64,000 nt of DNA from contig JARCOQ010000003.1 of NCBI GenBank assembly GCA_029207755.1, positions 41,498,144-41,562,143 of the forward strand. The letters are read 5' to 3'. The position numbers and the translations under genes are program-made. The notes beneath the pieces were generated by a model. The model worked only from the letters and a program-made list of their open reading frames with translations, ran no database searches and was not told where the DNA came from. Origin of the DNA: Chamaea fasciata. Lineage: Eukaryota > Chordata > Aves > Passeriformes > Sylviidae. Shown here piece by piece: positions 24,573 through 38,410 of the stretch; within the stretch, counting starts at the first letter, position 1, and each line of letters starts with the position of its first letter.

Positions 24573-27500
24573 GAAGGTATTCTACTGATTAGGAAAGACG
24601 AGAGGTTGAAAACTGAAAGCTGAACCTAAACCTTCTTGGTTAGTTGTGCCATACTGGATGTCTCTTCATGGAGGTGTGGAGGACAGCATGCTTTCATTCC
24701 TGAAAAAATTGAGAAAACACGGAATAAAAACCAGCAGTAACAAATGATCATTTTCCAGGGCATCGGCTGGCAAGGCTTGAAAGTGAATATAGATACTGTC
24801 TCCCTCAAAACTTCTCTGAATCTCCCCTATCCCTCACTCTCCAGACCTCAGCCCCTGCCCTCCAGAACATCCTGAGCAAACAACTGAGATTTCCTGTGCA
24901 GTGAGTCATGGGATGGAGCACAATGGGGAATACAAAGCAATGGATCAGAAAATGTTTCATGTAAAATGGGGGAAGGAGGGAACGAGGGCAAAAATGAATG
25001 GAAGGTAGAAAGAAAAATAACAAGTAATATAGAGAAACACTGACTCAAGTGGAGATTGAATGGAAGAGCCTGCAAAGAAATAATAACTGAAAGTAATGGA
25101 AATGCATTGGAATTGTTGAAGCACTGCAGTGGAGTGACAGAGGACAGTGGGAGAGCAGTTATATGATGTTGTGAGGTCATTGTAGGCAAAAGGTGAAGTC
25201 ACTCAGGGCAGATACAGGGTGAGGCAGGACTGTGCAGATGAGCAATGGCCAGGGTAACAGGGCAGGCAGGCAGAGCTGCTCACTGGATGGAGTGAAGGAT
25301 CAGGCAGCTTCCTTGGTAGGGAGTTGGCTGAGCGCTCCCCTTTACGAGGATGTATTTTTTTTTTCTGAATGCTTTCAAAAGTAGTGATTCCACTTCAGAC
25401 GATGGGTGCTGTCAAAGAAATGTATCAGAACTCAGAGAAACTGAGCTGTATCCAGAAAAGAAGTCAAAGCATGCCATGTGAAGATAGCTCTCCATTACCA
25501 TGTGTGTTACACAGTTATTTACACCTGTTCAAAGGGGCAGCAAATATTACTAAAATCAAACAGCACTGTGGTAGCATTTTATGTACATCCCACTTAGCCA
25601 TTTTGACCTGGCACTGATGACAACCCCAGGGGCTGAACAACAGAGGATTAGAAGAACCCTGCTGGTTCCCAAAGCGGAGTCTCCCTGAGACAAGAGTCCT
25701 AATACATCTGCACATGAGATAGGGGCATTTTGTGTAGTCAGGAAAAGCAATGACCCATTTAACACCACTTGGTGCTGGCCACAGGAGCAGTGAGCTGGAT
25801 GGTGTGCTGCTCTGCCCAGCACTGCTGTCTCACCCTCCCAGCCCACAGCTGCCACACTGTGTGGATCTGTGTGCTTTATCTTCCACGAGTCTGGGTGCCA
25901 ACAGCCAGACCTTCAGCCACAGAAAATCAGCTTTGCTTTGCTGAAATCCACCAGCCTAGAGAGCTATTCCAGCTCACCCAGGATGAGACCTCTGGAGCGC
26001 TGAGAGGAAGGGCTGTCTTTTTTCTCCATCTGTATCCTGATTAGTACACTCTGACCTGACCCCTGACTTGGTCTCAAAGTGCAGATGAAGTACAAATAAT
26101 AGTGTTGCTGGATTGGTTATCGGCAGCTCACTCAGGGATGCACAAAAGTCTTCTAGACTTTGCCCTCTTGCTTTAAACCAAATATGTGCCAAGCAGGGAT
26201 CACCCTGGGATAACTCCACTGTTGCTGCTACCATGCTAATATACAGTGCTGCAATGGAGTCACAGTCACTGCAGCCCCATCATCACACAAAAAACCAACC
26301 CCACACAATTTCAGTTCCACCGTGGGAATAAGTGACAGAATAACCCCAAGGAAAAGAACATCTCAGAGAAATTAAAAGCAAAAATAGTTAAAGTCCAGAA
26401 CATCAAACTTTCCAAATTATCTCTTTCTCATTCATATTTCTACTAAAACACAAATACAAAACTACAATTCATTGAATTTTGGCAAATTACTGTATTTGTG
26501 GACTTGGACTTTAAAACCCAGATTTTCTGCCTTTTTTTTTTTTAATACCTAGTTTATACCAAGATAAATCCATTGACACACACTAAGCTGTTGTCAGGAC
26601 ACCTAAAGTAGTCACCACATCCTTCTGGATCACCCAAGGTGGTGCTCACTTTTATATCAAGGCAGGGTCACACCAGGAATCAGAAAGTGTGTAAATGCAG
26701 AGCTGCAGCCAATGAGGCTGGCAGTAAGAGATGAACAACCTCAACTCACCCAACTTTGCCTTTTTTCCAGCACTGGGACTGTCTTCTAACTGCCCTCAGG
26801 GCAATGGGCTATTCCTCAGCAAGCCTCCACTCATGCCCCACAGGGAGTTTGCAACCTTCTGTGCAAAGACCCGATCCCCTCACTTCTGTTTGGAGAGTGG
26901 GGGCTTTCCACAAGGCCAAAACAGAGAAAAAGGGGAGAAGATTCCAAGCAGGACTGTACTTAAGTGATAAATCTGGCTCCATATTGCTCCAAGTGAAGGT
27001 ATTTGGAGTTAGGAGTTGTGGTTCAAGCCCATCTCTAATTCGTTTAAAAATACATGACACAATCCTGTGAGTCTTTCATGCTAAACACCACTCTCAGAGC
27101 TTTCTTTAATGGCTTTTCATTCCTATTCACAGCTCCTTCTCATCTCTGCAGATTTTCACTATGCAGTGCCAGAGCCATAAAGATTGTACTATAAAGGGGC
27201 CCCCCAGCCTTTATCTTGCATATCACGACATCATGATTCAAATGTTACAGTGCTGCAACACAAATGTAACATCAATGTACATCCCATAACAGGCCCTAAT
27301 CCATCCCAGATTTGGTTCAGTGCTCACTTGCTCAGATCTCCTTGGACCACACATTGTGTGCCACTGTTTGTGTTCAGCATAAACGAAGCATCAGTGTGGA
27401 AATATCATCAGCACAGCAACAGTATGGTCAGATCAAGAGGAGCTAGCAGGAAGCCCCTCTGTATCTTTCCAGAAGACTTGCCAATGAGAATGTTTTATGC

Positions 27501-30500
27501 TCATGGTGCCTTCCTTAGAGGCACTGGGGCTCCAGTTTGCAAAGGCGTTGGCTACACCCGCCCAGGGCAGCCTAAGTGCACAGCACAGCAGGAGTTGTAT
27601 TCCCAACCACCACCGAGGGACACCTGGCCTTGCATGGAATGGCCAGGTCATGGGAGCTCACAGGCTGGGCCTGAGCGGATCCTACTGCTGCTTCAGCCAC
27701 CTGAGAGCCCAGAACTGGAGTCACCTCTGGAGAGCAGCAGCAGGAGCCTCAGAGCCCAGCACCACCTTTCCAGGAATGTGGCAGGCACCCTCCCTTCATC
27801 TGCCACATGAGCCCCTTTTCCAGTGTGTTGCTAAACTGTCCTTTTGAGAGGAGAGAGCTGTGAGCCATTCCCAGGTGAACTCTTTCTTATCCTCACCTCC
27901 TTTGTTGATTCTAGGGAAACCAGTAACAGCCAGCACATCCTCTCCTGCAATCTCAGGCATTGTTCATTTTATTGGGAGAAAAACTCTTTCTGTGCAAAAT
28001 ATTTCAAAGACAATATGAACATCAGGTCTATATTAATATATAAATCAATGAATATTACAGAGCAAGGAAACAAAATTAAAAAACAAACAACAAGCCCTCC
28101 ATCTTGATCACAGCTGCTGTGAAAGCCACTCAGCAGTGCTGGAAAGCTCCCTCTCGTCCAAGTATTGATCACTGGAAACATTCCCTGCTCATGACATTCA
28201 TTGAAAAGGCAAATGCTTTGAAAATACAATTGAGTGAACAATTTTTCTTTCTTTGCTTCATCCTCCCTTTGGACTAAATGGAGTTTGACAGATTTTTTTT
28301 TTTTAATTAAACAACATCAAGTCCACAGTATAGCTATATGTTGCAATATGTGGTTATATATTTGTCCTACCCTGCACATTTAGTGCTCAGGCAATACTCA
28401 ATATCACTAAAATTAATCCAGAGCAACCACATTATTCTCCTGTGGCTTTGAGATGACCCTGTATGTGGTTTGCCCATCTAACAAGAGAAGCAAATCATGT
28501 GTTTTAACAAAAACATGCTGAATCAGGGAGACTTATGTTATTGTTAAGAGTAAGAAACTGTGTTGTGGAAATGCAGCCTGGAGACCCTCATCCTCTCCTG
28601 GTAGTTCCTATCCTAGGCACTTGCATAACTTCTTGTCTCAAAACATTGCGTGATTCCAAAGGCTCCAGAAGCTTTGGGACAAACATGGACTGGCTAATGC
28701 TGGTTTTGCAAACATCATGCAAAGCTGGCTGCTTTTTCACGCAAAACTGAATAAAATAAACTAAGTTTACCTGATGTCAGATATTCTCAGAATAACTACA
28801 TTTTATTCAAAGTGAAGTTGTTCATGTGGTAAGTTGACTGTCTGTGTTTAAACATGAGGTTCACTTGCAAACAATGCAGAGTGAGATCCCCAAAGTGAAT
28901 GATCACACATGTTGGTGGACAACACTTTGGGCATGGGATGCCTGAGTGGGAGAACTCTGTCCTTATTGACAAAAAGCCATGAAATCCCTCAATGTATCCA
29001 TCAGGTACTATTGCCTGGGACACTGCACAAGGAAAACTGCCTGCTGCATTGGCAGTAAGAGCTGAAAAGAGTGTTTGTGGCACACCAGGAACATCTGGTG
29101 TATCAATTAGCATCAGCACTTGGACTTGCCGAATGTTACTGTGTGTATGCAATTGCCTGTGGGGAAGGAAGAAAGCCAAATGTTCATGGTGAATTCCACC
29201 TGCTGGAATTACCTTTCACATTGTCGTGTCTTTCACATTTATTACCTCTTTTGCAGCTTTAGGTCCTCTTGTTTATGACTTGGTTTTCTAGAGAAATCTA
29301 AATTCCTAACCTCTTTGGAATAGAAATTTTGGGGTTTGGGGATTCATCAAGACACTGAATCTTGCTAATGAAGGTTAATCTGACCAATTTGACTGTCCAG
29401 ATGCAGAAACTTCAGCTCCCTTGTTCCCTCTCCCACACATGCAGAAGAGCAGTAGATTTGGAGACAGGTTGGTCAGCACAAGTGAGGACCAAGGCCACCA
29501 GCTCCAGGGAAAGTGCAACCTTTGGTGTGGTCCATGGAATCAGAGCCCTTGACCAGGGCATGCCTCAGTCCAAGAGATGGCAGTTTCTGGTCAAGAAACA
29601 CTGAAGCTCTCTCCACTGCTGTTCTCCAAAGGAAGTGCCTTTGCTTATTCTTTCAGATATGGGGATTTGATATACCCCAACGTAGTTGAGAAGCATGTAT
29701 AGGAAATTAGATATATGATGTCCTTTGAGTATTTTAAATTGTCCTGCCAATTTTAGGTTCTACTGTCCTCCTTTTCCCTCTAGCAGGAGGATTAATCTTT
29801 CTTCCTGCAACCCTGTGAGGACCAGCACTCACTTTCCAAAACTATACCTCAGCCCCAGCTGGGCTTTAACAGCTATCTAAGTAATTGGGACACCAGTTTG
29901 CTAGATCAAAAATAATTATTTTTGCTGTACAAAAATTAAAAGTTTCCATTTTCTGAGAAAATTAAAGAAAATAGACAAACTGTCTTTAGGCTACGGGCAA
30001 TGTGGATAGCCTATGTTATGGAAGCTCTTTAAAGGAAAGCATTGTTTCCAACTGAAAACTCAAATGTCTCCTTTCAAAAAAGATCACAGGGAATTTTCTT
30101 CTCTAAAAGCTAGAATCTTCTCTGAAAAACTGATGCAGATTAATTGAATTCAAGTTCAGAAATAGCTCCAGACCCCACCTCCCAGCACAACTGCCTCTAT
30201 GGCTATTTTCTTGCCATCTGAAATCTTCTGCCACCTCCAGATCTAGGTTATACAACCCCCACCCTGAGCATGCGTTTGAGGAGGGTTCCATTATCAGGGT
30301 GGAGATACCCATGTGTTTTGCTGTAGTCTGCTCCCTAGCTCTGTGATTTGCTGCTTGTATCCACACCCCAGCTTTCTTCAAGGACTCCCAAGCTGGGCCT
30401 GCTGTGGTGGACTGGGAAACTCCTGGTTTCTTCTGTGCCACCATTTTGGTTTGCTATCCCATTTGTCCATTGGGGTGAGGCTGCAGGAGCCAGACACAGG

Positions 30501-33500
30501 GAGCAGACACAGAAAAGGTATGGAGCTGGTACAGGTTCCTCAGTCCTGTGAATGCTGAAGGACTGCCTTGTGTTTCTCAGGCCCTCATGCCAAAAAAAAG
30601 GGCCATCTGTGGATTTTGCACATACTCAGTTCAGGCCTTGATTCCTTTCTACATGGAGGTTTTTATCTAACCCAGAGCAATAAATAACTGTCAGATTAAG
30701 CATGGCCATGCAAATGTTACTGTACTCAAATTGTAAAAGCTCCCTTTTATGTGGGTGCCCCCTGAAACAAGGAGACCCTTCCCAGCCCTCAGCTATGCTC
30801 AGCCCTTCTCTAATCACCCTGTTTCAGATGTACAGCTTGCTGTGAATTACAAATGATGGGAGCTATTAAACTCTGCCTTGTTGTGAGCATGCCCAGCTGT
30901 AATACTGCAATTACAGACAGGACAGCAGTTTGCTGGGGACTGAGGGCTGGGCAAGGACGGCTGGTCTCTGGTAGCACTGCACACCTGGCACCTGCAGATC
31001 AGCCCAGACCACCTTCCAAACAGATCTGCCAGGGCTGTGCAGATGTACAAGCCAGGGCTCACCAGTGCTCATGCCATACCGAGATGGAGGGGAGCCCTCA
31101 GAAGAGCCAGGAGGCCCCCACAACTGGAACATCTTCATTCATGGAGCTGAGTCATGGTGTAGCTGATGGGCAGAGGTGGGGAGAGTCCATAACACCCTTA
31201 CTCACTGCAGCCGCCTTGCTGCCCTTGGAGGGTTTGGGCATGACCTCCATCCTGGAAAGCCAGGATGAGTCCAGCAGGCAGGAGACATAGAGGAGTATTT
31301 CAGCAACATCGGAATATTTGTGAGGTGGCCACTGCCCTGTGAGGGCAGCTTGCACTGTGACTGCACCACTCTGCACTCCCTGCAGCATGGAGTGAGTGCC
31401 TCAACAGACATCCAGGAACACTCAGGGGCACCCAGTAGCATCCAGGGGCGTGTCCAGGCTGGGTGGTGAAGCTGCCAAAGGTATCAGGATGCCTAGTCTC
31501 CATTAGAACTCCTTCTGTCATTTGTGAAAAGGTTTGTCTTCCTGAAAAGGAAGCTTTCTGTATCAGCAAGGTGTTAGCAGGGATTCCTGAGCGAGAATAA
31601 ATGAAAGCTGCCAGGAATTGTAAATTGAAAGTGAAAATTGGAAGAGCTATATTGGAGCATATTTGCCACATACCCACTTGCTCACCTGCTCCTCATTAAC
31701 ACAGCTCAACATCCTAGATTCAGTTAGGGGGAAAAAAAAATAAAATGCTTTTTAATCTCCACTCCCAGCCCCCTTCCTGCTACTTAGATGCTAATCACGA
31801 TGAAGCCAGAATAAACCAAGGGCAGCCACTGTGGCAGGCAGATGCCTCACTCATGGGCACACTGAACCACATGCTCTCCTTGAACCACATCCCACTGAGC
31901 ACTGGGAGCACCCTAACCACACCTGAGCCCCTTCTGCTGCTTCAGCCAGTGCTGGGTGACTGCGGGGGCTGCAGCCACTGTGTGCAACACACAGGGTGCA
32001 TTCATCTTGGGTTCGCCACAGGGACTCATATATTTAATCTGAGGGAGTCCGTGGCCTCAGGCAGTCAGGAGTGTCAAGGTTGCTGCTGCCACAGAGATGG
32101 ATGCAGGTGAGCAATCTGCCTGATGGTGCTGAATAAATAAATTAATGGGAATCTAGTATCCATAAAATAAAGGGAAATAAAATATAGGTTAGCTTTTACA
32201 AAGGTCACAGTTTTGCGAGAAGGCAGTCTCCAGAATGGCTATGTGGACTTTAGCAAGCACTCAATAGGGTTTGGAAAAGAAACAAATTAAATGATTTCTT
32301 CCCCATTGTAAATTGAATTATTACAAATCTGGATGTGGCAAATCTTTCCATGATACAGAGCTATTGCACTGTAGTTCACAGGGTTGCATAGGCACTGACC
32401 ACTAGCAGATTTCATTTGTAAACTACCTGAAGGCAGAATTTAACAACTACATTTATTTATTTATACACCAAATGAGAATTGCCTTTTGCCTGGATTTTCT
32501 GCAGAAAATAATGTGATATTAAAAAATAAAAAAGCAGTACATCTCATTTCTTTAGAAAGGGGACTGTTTATAGACATAATGAAAGAGAAAATGTGAATGC
32601 TTAGAAAAACAGATGGGTAGATATCAGCAAAAGATAATAGCAGGGATTAAAGACGAAAACTATGAAAAATATTAATTAGATAATTTCCTGAACAAAAGAC
32701 ATCAAACTGTACCAATATGGGGAGTGTATGGTGGTAATGACTTGCATTGTGATACGATCACAGTGTCCCAATAAGGGATTAGGGCTTCACTGTGTCAGTG
32801 CTGTAAAAGCCTATCTTTGTGAGGCAGCTTCAGATCTCCTAATGAAAGGAGCTACGTAGTGATAAATGGCATAATGTGCTTGCAAGGTTATTGTTACCTC
32901 AAGGTCACTGTTGTCACTTCCCTCTCCCTATCCCCATCAAAGCCAATGCTATTAAAACTCAATCACAGTAATAGGGAGGGAGCTTGCTGACACATGAAAT
33001 GCGTGTTAGAGACCCCTTCGCTGGGGCAAAGCCAGGATTACGATTTTAACTTTACAAGATGTTGTGCGTGAAGACCATGGCAATGACACACACATAGCTT
33101 CCCTTGAAAATTTGCCACTGGATGGGTGCACATTTCACACCTGCAGCAGAGTTTTTTGAAGACATTTTCCCCCAGAGATGCCATGCCTGCCGTGCTGATG
33201 TCCACCAGCTCTTGTTCTCTAGACAGCAGGTCACAGGGGCTTTGTGCTGTCCCCAGCCCTGTGAGCCACTCAGGGGTAAGCACACCTTCAGAGCAGCTGT
33301 CCTGGCAGTGTGAGTCCCTGGCACCTTATCAGGTGCACAAGGATGCTCAATGGCTCAGTCAGTCCAGTGCTAAAGCCCAGGTGAATTCGACAGACATTCT
33401 CCAATTAGAAATCTCCTCACTGGGCTGCCAGCATGTTCCCCTGATTCTGCTTTTCTGTTGAGAAAATTTCCACCTCCTATTTTCCTGGGTGATCCCATCC

Positions 33501-33640
33501 ACATTTAAGCATTTCCTGAGACATACGGGTCAGATGCAGTTACAGTTACACCAGGCTGGGTAGTGCTGGAGCAAACAGGGTACAGAGGAATCCTGCAGCT
33601 CAAGGCTGGAGGACGACTCAGTTCTGTCTGGAATGAAAGC
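24573..33640. other. Non-coding stretch, nothing recognised
   Basis: About 9 kb with no gene or repeat family I can name. The longest frames are 27184-27810 plus (208 codons), 28796-29179 minus (127 codons) and 30853-31290 plus (145 codons). They have no recognisable domain, overlap antisense frames, and fall mainly in locally GC-richer DNA where stops are scarce. T- and A-runs lie near 26530, 28291 and 31732. The interval 32430-32920 is AT-rich with mixed motifs and could be regulatory. Confidence 0.4.
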
Positions 33641-34130
33641 ATTGAGAGCTTTAAAAAAATTGCAACTAATTAAAATTTAAAATTAGTTGACAATTTGACA
33701 GATACTGACACATAGATCTCAAAGCAGGAAGTTATTTTCAGTCATTTGTGTGTCTGTATGCAGGGGCTGCTTCTCCATGTAATGTGCTAACTAAAAAATC
33801 TGATTAATTGAATGTTGGTAATTGAGTCTGGAAAATGAAGGCATTTATCAACAAATCTCAATTATTTATTATTGCACAAATACAAAGACTGCTAGGTATT
33901 ACTGATCAATATTCTAGCCATACTATTTTTCTGAGACGAATGACAAAATGCTTTTTGTCATAACCTGCTTATGCTGTCACAACAATCAGTTTGGAGCAGT
34001 GAGACATATTTTTCTGGAATTAGAGAAGTCATAAAATTGCATAATATAAAGATCAGAGGCTGTGAATCAAATTTTCATTCATGAAAATGTAAGTTGCTGA
34101 CTGATATCTGGTGAGAATTTGGTCCACTAG
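33641..34130. promoter_or_regulatory. Candidate enhancer: AT-rich block with homeodomain-site palindrome
   Basis: AACTAATT (33664-33671) and AATTAGTT (33681-33688) are perfect inverted arms around a 9-base AT spacer. The left arm contains TAATTA at 33667-33672. Further homeobox-type cores follow: GATTAATTG near 33803, GGTAATTGAG and CAATTATTTATTATTG. There are no simple repeats and no long open frame. The texture resembles vertebrate developmental enhancers. Conservation cannot be seen here, so this remains inference. Confidence 0.25.
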
Positions 34131-36611
34131 AACCAGTTGGACAGAGGAGAAATTTCTTCCCAGGATTTGCTCTGCAAGTATCAACAGCTTGCACACATTT
34201 TAAATCCTTGCCATGTGGTAGTCCATTCTTTGCAAAGGGAGCCTGTGTTGGGGACCCTTATAGGTTTTAGGAAGTTGAGCTATCTCAGATTAACACAGGT
34301 CTGGACTCCTCCATGGCACCAACTACTATTGTGACTCTGCAGTTTTGAAGAGAGAAGAACTCCAGGTGCCTAGATGCTCCCAAGTGATCCAGCACAACCC
34401 TTCCGGAGCAAAGGATGCTTACAAGCTTGGAATGAATCAAAGCACATGCAGGTAAGGGGATGAGAGCTAAAGTGTTTTGCCAAGGTCAGCTCCAAGTCTA
34501 GTGACCCTTGGCTTCCCATCACAAGAATCATGCATGCCGTAAAAGAGAATCTCAAATGCCATGTCTGGTCTCATTCCCTTAGCTCTGTTTCCAGTGATGG
34601 CTGTTCAGAATCTGAAAAGATTTTGTTGCAATTTTCTGGAAAAGAAAGCAAACTGTAGTCTTCATTTTTTCCTATGTCAGAAAAAGCAAAAAGGTATTTT
34701 AATGACCATTGAGAGCTTAAAATCTTGAGATAGTCTTTGTGCCATTAAAAAAATGGATGCAGTGATAAGGAGAAGACATTACATAAAAAACACGTCACCT
34801 GCAACTCTCCTTCAGAGATTCACCTATCAATTCCCAAGCATTACAGATTTCACAAAGAGTAGGTTGTATGTATCATACTGAATACACTGCAGCAAATGGG
34901 TATAGCAGGAAAAAAAAGGCAAGACAGATCTGTAGCTGTGTTTGTGGCCAGACTTTGAATAATCTCTGCAGATAAGGCTTCATGACACCATCTCTTCTGC
35001 ATACATGAGAGAGGAAAACTGTTTTTAAAAAATGAAAATCAAATGTATTGGGGACCACTGGACCTTTACGCGAACACATAACATACATCAGAATACTAAA
35101 TATTTAAAATTCTTTGCATCATAATAGCAGAATTTGAGTGATACATTCAGCTGTCAGTGTGTATAAACCTGTATTGATTAAAATAATACCTAAAATTCAC
35201 TTCAGAGGTGCAGTCTTACTCCTAGGGATTAATAACCATTTGAGAGGTGTGGATGGCTGAAGGTACAGTCAAGGACCATTAACCCCATGTTGTCATTAAT
35301 ACCCAGAAAATGTTCTGTACCAAGGTCGTTATCGCTGTTATAAACTCTAAATGAAAAATTACACAGAAGTATGGATCTTTTTGTTACAGCTGATGCAGAT
35401 GTAATTGGTGTGTACAAAGCATGACTCAAGCATTAAGACTGCTCAGGAGTCTCCCAGGCTTGCCTGAACCATTTCTCAGCATTTTGCTTTGCCTTTAACT
35501 GCACTCTTCGGCCTCGTTTCTCTATTTGTGTCATGCCCAAGTGGAAAGAGCATGTCTTAATAGTAACTAACATCTAAAATAATTTCTTACAACTTTGAAG
35601 GTGAGATGTGTTTTCAACATTCTTTTGAAAGAAAAGTCCGTTGAGAATTCCTTAGTTTATTTCTTTTCAGATGCCCAGATCTCAATTTAGAAGCTCTTCT
35701 GTTTGCCTCATATCACAGAGGGGTGAATTTTGCTAGCAGGAAGGATAGGGTAGTCACAGCCTGCTAGCAAAATATACACCTCTATAACAGGGAAGGCTAA
35801 ATTTAAGAAATAACGGATGTTTTTTTACAAGGCAGGATATAAGCAAACAAACACAAAAATGGTTCAAAAACAACTAGAAATATGAAAGAGGATGTAACAG
35901 ATTCCACAGCATTCTTGGCAGATTATCCCAGGAGAAAATATGAAGTTTATATATACATAGAGCTGTGTGCATATCTGTGTTAGTGGTTAAATTTAATGTG
36001 GAGGACATTCAGTATGTATAAGAATAATATTCTGTGAAGATGATCTTAGTAACTGCATAGATGGAGCTTGCTTCAGATTTTAGACAAATCAGCATTCAAA
36101 TATCTTTGTTAGAGAAGCAAAGAAACACTAACCAGTGACAAAAAAACCCCACCATTTACTCCTGAATATGATTTGAGGTTCTACAAGATATTACCTAATT
36201 TATGCATTAACCTCTAACTGAGGTATGAACATCAAAGGATTTTACTCATTTTTTAAAGATCAGGGTACGTCTCTAATATTTACATGTAATTTTTCATGTT
36301 TAGCTTACCACAAGAGAGGAACTGAATCCTTTACTTGGGACCATATGCACACATCAGAGGGATGCCCCATGATGTTTGCAGTGGGAGAGAGGCAGGTATT
36401 CATCATAAATGTCTGCCTGTCCTGCTTGCCTAGCTGTTTACACTTGTGTTATTGTGAGCAGCTGGAAAAGACTGCTGCTCTCCAGAATCAAGTGCCTGAC
36501 TTCCCTTGGTGCTTCACTCTTCACAAAAAATATTATTAACAGTCCTTTGTCAAATTAGAAGGGAACACCAAGGGAGAAAAGAGAACTACTCTTCAAGTGG
36601 CTCCTCTGGGA
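34131..36611. other. Non-coding stretch, possible MIR-like scrap
   Basis: No gene recognised. Around 34465-34520 the sequence AAGTGTTTTGCCAAGGTCAG loosely resembles the core of MIR-type SINEs, which carry GTGACTTGCCCAAGGTCAC. The match is too short to be sure. The remainder is unremarkable unique DNA. Confidence 0.3.
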
Positions 36612-36910
36612 GGGAAGGGAAGGGAAGGGAAGGGAAGGGAAGGGAAGGGAAGGGAAGGGAAGGGAAGGGAAGGGAAGGGAAGGGAAGGGAAGGGAAGGGA
36701 AGGGAAGGGAAGGGAAGGGAAGGGAAGGGAAGGGAAGGGAAGGGAAGGGAAGGGAAGGGAAGGGAAGGGAAGGGAAGGGAAGGGAAGGGAAGGGAAGGGA
36801 AGAAAAGGGAAGAAAAGGGAAGAAAAGGGAAGAAAAGGGAAGAAAAGGAAAGAAAAGGAAAGAAAAGGAAAGAAAAGGAAAGAAAAGGAAAGAAAAGGAA
36901 AGAAAAGGAA
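36612..36910 (+). repeat. Composite (GGGAA)n purine microsatellite
   Basis: Three blocks follow in order. There are 38 perfect copies of GGGAA (36612-36801), then four decamers of GAAAAGGGAA (to about 36841), then seven decamers in which the remaining GGG has become GGA (to 36910). All bases on the plus strand are purines. Because 15 bases make five codons, the array creates long artefact frames of GREGK on plus and PFPSL on minus. These are not genes. Confidence 0.98.
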
Positions 36911-38149
36911 CAAGTGGCATGGTCTCCATCACCTGACTGTCACTAAGGTCAAAGCCAAGTGTCACCCTGAAGGGGAAAGGGGAGTCTCAACCTGCCCAAC
37001 AGCAGCACTGGGGAAGGGGGCTGGGGCCAGCTGGCCACCCAGAACCTAAGCATGAGCTGAGAGGAGGGTGGTACCACAAGGATGGGTCTCGAGTCTATGA
37101 CACAGTGTATCATAGTTGTCACTTGCCACCCGGCACAGGGCAGGTCACAGATGGAGGAATGACACATAGTGGAAGGTGGAGGCAAAGTGGAAGGAATCCA
37201 GAGGAACAGAAAGGTAGGAAGGTAAAAATTTGGCAAACACAAATTACTGGGTATCAAAAGAATTGAGTCTATTTTGTCCAAATCACCATCTTCTGGTATG
37301 CAGAAGGTTGTTTACAGCAGACAGTGGTATGTTCTCCGCTCCAGTGAGGCAAGACGAGAAGAAACTGGCTCAGTTTGCAACCTAGGCTCAGATTTAGGAA
37401 AACTTTTTAATGATATGTGTATACAAGGCTACTTGGACTTTTAACCTTCTGCACTGACATATTTTCTAAACAATAAGAGATCACCACCTGTCAAGACCAA
37501 CTTTCCTTTGAACTGTACCCAGAGCAGGAAGGAGGACTCCAAAACTTCTCAGGATCCTCTAGGTCCTGCTTCCCCTCAGCTCCCTGACTCCATGACAGCA
37601 AACCCAAAAGCTCCTTTTCAGGAGTGACAGACGCAGACTGCTTGCTGTATCAGGGTGGATCTGCTAGATGCAAGCTATAAACAAAGGTAGGGATGAGAAT
37701 CAGCCACTATCATGTGCTGTCAAAAAATGTTCTAAGATTTAACAGAGCTGTCTGACTCATAAAGGAAAGATACTGTCCTTCCATCTAAGCTTGACCTCAG
37801 TCTGTAGGGAAACATGAAATACTATAGATTAAGTGGTTGCAAATCCATCCTAGTCAGCAATAAAGGACATGCTACAAATCAACCACATTCACTCAGTTTC
37901 TCTCTGCTGACATTGAGATAAGAAAGAGGTGTCTGGTTTGTACCCCATGGTCTGAAGCAGAGAGGAACTGTTTCTTGAAGGTAAGTTTCACTACTAATGT
38001 GATTCAACATGAGTTTGTAATTGCCAAAATGGTTTTCTTCACAGTCCATGTTTGTAGGCCTAGAAGTTTGGGTTTTTTCTAGGAACTTCCCATTTTGTGC
38101 CACTTTCCTTTTACTTTAAATACTGTGTTTGATATGGTAGCTGAATTTC
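36911..38149. other. Non-coding stretch, nothing recognised
   Basis: No gene recognised. Near 37980 a consensus-like donor (TTGAAG|GTAAGTTT) follows a short open segment. There is no supporting protein similarity. Confidence 0.4.
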
Positions 38150-38410
38150 AGATTTGCTGATGATGGTGCAGTTGAAACTAATATTGCAGTGAATAAATGA
38201 GTAATTCATCCACAATAATTGCCAGTTTTATTTACACAAGTGTCGCTTTCATGGAATTGTGACAAATATACATGTAATGTGGTCCAGCTATCATGTGTCT
38301 GCTTCATTTTCAGTATACCATATTCGAGAGCTTGGGCTAACATACTGTATCTGGCAGCAAATTGCCCTCTTCTCATTAAATACCACAAGACTGTTTGGCA
38401 TCCAAGAGGG
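38150..38410. promoter_or_regulatory. Candidate conserved regulatory element
   Basis: Mixed-composition AT-rich DNA without repeats. It carries GAGTAATTCATCC, CAATAATTGCC and TTTATTTACAC, a forkhead-like core. Its texture differs from the flanks. Conservation has not been tested; inference only. Confidence 0.2.

Noticed and set aside
27018..27040. GGTTCAAGCCC, a match to a tRNA B-box
   Set aside because: The T-arm does not pair and no A-box or cloverleaf is found upstream. Similar near-matches at 22209 and 38953 also fail.
27184..27810. 208-codon plus frame, the longest non-repeat frame
   Set aside because: Lies in GC-richer DNA with antisense and shifted frames also open. The translation shows no family features, so it is consistent with chance.
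28796..29179. 127-codon minus frame with a protein-like look
   Set aside because: Considered as a retroelement or exon relic. No motif could be matched, and both strands are open over much of it.
31152..31388. Minus frame with MPKPSKGSKAAAVSK, reminiscent of a histone H2B N terminus
   Set aside because: Only a dozen basic residues fit. The histone fold that should follow is absent.
36506..36965. Long open frames (136-150 codons) of GREGK/PFPSL repeats
   Set aside because: They follow from a 5-bp repeat, in which 15 bases make five codons, being free of stops in every frame. They are not genes.
37895..37978. Exon-like segment on plus with donor TTGAAG|GTAAGTTT
   Set aside because: Only 28 codons, a weak acceptor and no recognised protein. 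It illustrates how easily pseudo-exons appear in this window.
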